From positions 1 through 5,701 of the forward strand of contig JAFMJU010000267.1 in NCBI GenBank assembly GCA_017853285.1: a stretch of DNA of 5,701 bases, read 5' to 3'. Origin of the DNA: Gemmataceae bacterium. GTDB taxonomy: Bacteria; Planctomycetota; Planctomycetia; Gemmatales; Gemmataceae. The notes under the pieces are model-generated. The model was not told the DNA's origin and searched no databases. It saw nothing but the letters and a program-made list of their open reading frames with translations. The position numbers were made by a program, and so were the translations under genes. Positions 5,122 to 5,701 of this stretch are shown here, one piece after another (positions within the stretch are counted from its first letter, which is position 1; every line of letters begins with the position of its first letter).

Positions 5122-5701
5122 ATGTATCAAGGCTACTCTGGAACCAGCATGAATCCCAATCCCGGAAAGCGCGGCGGGCCAGGACGGCCCGGACCCGGTC
5201 GTGGTGGCCCCGGCGGCAGGGCCCGGTACAAGGGTGGGGTGGGTTCGCCTTCCCCGTACCCGTACCACCAGCAGCCCAAGCGCAAGGGGCCCAAGCCCCC
5301 GAATCGGTCCGGCCCCAGGCACAACCACCTGGATGGCTTGCCGGGAACGATGCCCCCGGTTGACCCGGATTTTGATCCGGCCTTCAACGGCGATCTCGCG
5401 GCTGCCCAATCGAGCTGGCTGGAGGTGGATGGCGTCCTGGAGATGTCGCCCAAGGGCCACGGATTCTTGCGCTCGATGGAGCGGGGCCTGAAACCCCTTT
5501 CCTCCGACCCGTTCGTGCCGCAGCAACTCATCCAGGCGCACAAGCTGCGCGAGGGGCTGCATATCCGCGGGGTGGTGCGCCCGGCTCGTGGCCAGGGGCC
5601 CCGTCTGGGTCGTATCGACCAGATCGAGAACGCCCCCGCCAACGAGTACAAGCCGCGCGACTTCGAGTCGCTTACCGCGGTGGATCCCACCATCGCCATC
5701 A
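5122..5701 (+). CDS. rho: Transcription termination factor Rho, 3' partial
   Basis: Rho is a hexameric RNA-dependent ATPase that ends transcription. The window shows 193 codons and then leaves the gene. Residues 1-98 (from ATG 5122) are low complexity, rich in Gly, Pro, Arg and Lys early on (GGPGRPGPGRGGPGG at 18-32) and Pro/Asp-rich near 75-90. Residues 101-193 match the Rho S1-like RNA-binding domain: VDGVLEMSPKGHGFLRS (102-118), SDPFVPQQLIQAHKLREG (128-145), IRGVVRP (148-154) and RDFESLTAVDP (179-189), which parallel GVLE...GFGFLRS, DIYVSPSQIRRFNLRTGD and the FENLTPL region of E. coli Rho. The ATPase domain lies beyond the edge. The SAP-like Rho_N helical domain that normally precedes S1 is not evident. 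ATG 5149, with GGA 7 nt upstream (5139-5141), is an alternative start; 5122 has no good ribosome site. Confidence 0.9.
   Translation, partial: MYQGYSGTSMNPNPGKRGGPGRPGPGRGGPGGRARYKGGVGSPSPYPYHQQPKRKGPKPPNRSGPRHNHLDGLPGTMPPVDPDFDPAFNGDLAAAQSSWLEVDGVLEMSPKGHGFLRSMERGLKPLSSDPFVPQQLIQAHKLREGLHIRGVVRPARGQGPRLGRIDQIENAPANEYKPRDFESLTAVDPTIAI

Overview
The window is GC-rich chromosomal sequence carrying mostly housekeeping genes. I read it as a Gram-negative bacterium, probably of the Planctomycetota and perhaps near the Phycisphaerae. That placement is inference. It rests on the flavin-dependent thymidylate synthase ThyX, the Ala/Pro/Gly-rich linkers in the proteins, a Rho factor with a disordered Gly/Pro/Arg N-terminus, a large OstA-like protein, and weak Shine-Dalgarno signals. 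No mobile element, CRISPR array, tRNA or rRNA was seen.

Layout. Positions 2-1528 (+) hold the C-terminal 509 codons of an OstA/LptA-like protein, open at the left edge. It converges on, and overlaps by 18 bp, a leftward cluster read from right to left as rpmE (3836-3603), prfA (3479-2397) and prmC (2392-1511). In this cluster rpmE encodes zinc-type ribosomal protein L31, prfA encodes peptide release factor 1, and prmC encodes the methyltransferase that modifies the GGQ glutamine of release factors. A hairpin terminator after rpmE abuts a TATAAT box for prfA, so prfA-prmC probably has its own promoter in addition to any read-through.

A 438-bp gap (3837-4274) separates the divergent rpmE and thyX. 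It is less GC-rich than the genes and unusually structured. On the rpmE side it has an 8-bp hairpin and a 10-bp palindrome. On the thyX side it has a TTGACA-type promoter candidate and a long hairpin (4170-4238) that could compete with a smaller upstream one. thyX (4275-5048) is complete. The start of rho (5122 onward) runs off the right edge.

Functionally, most of the window serves translation (L31, RF1, PrmC), dTMP synthesis (ThyX) and transcription termination (Rho), next to one likely envelope protein. I see no clear new multi-gene system. The points most worth a second look are the structured thyX leader, the remodelled Rho N-terminus, the one-residue-longer ThyX signature motif, and the internal duplication in the OstA-like protein.
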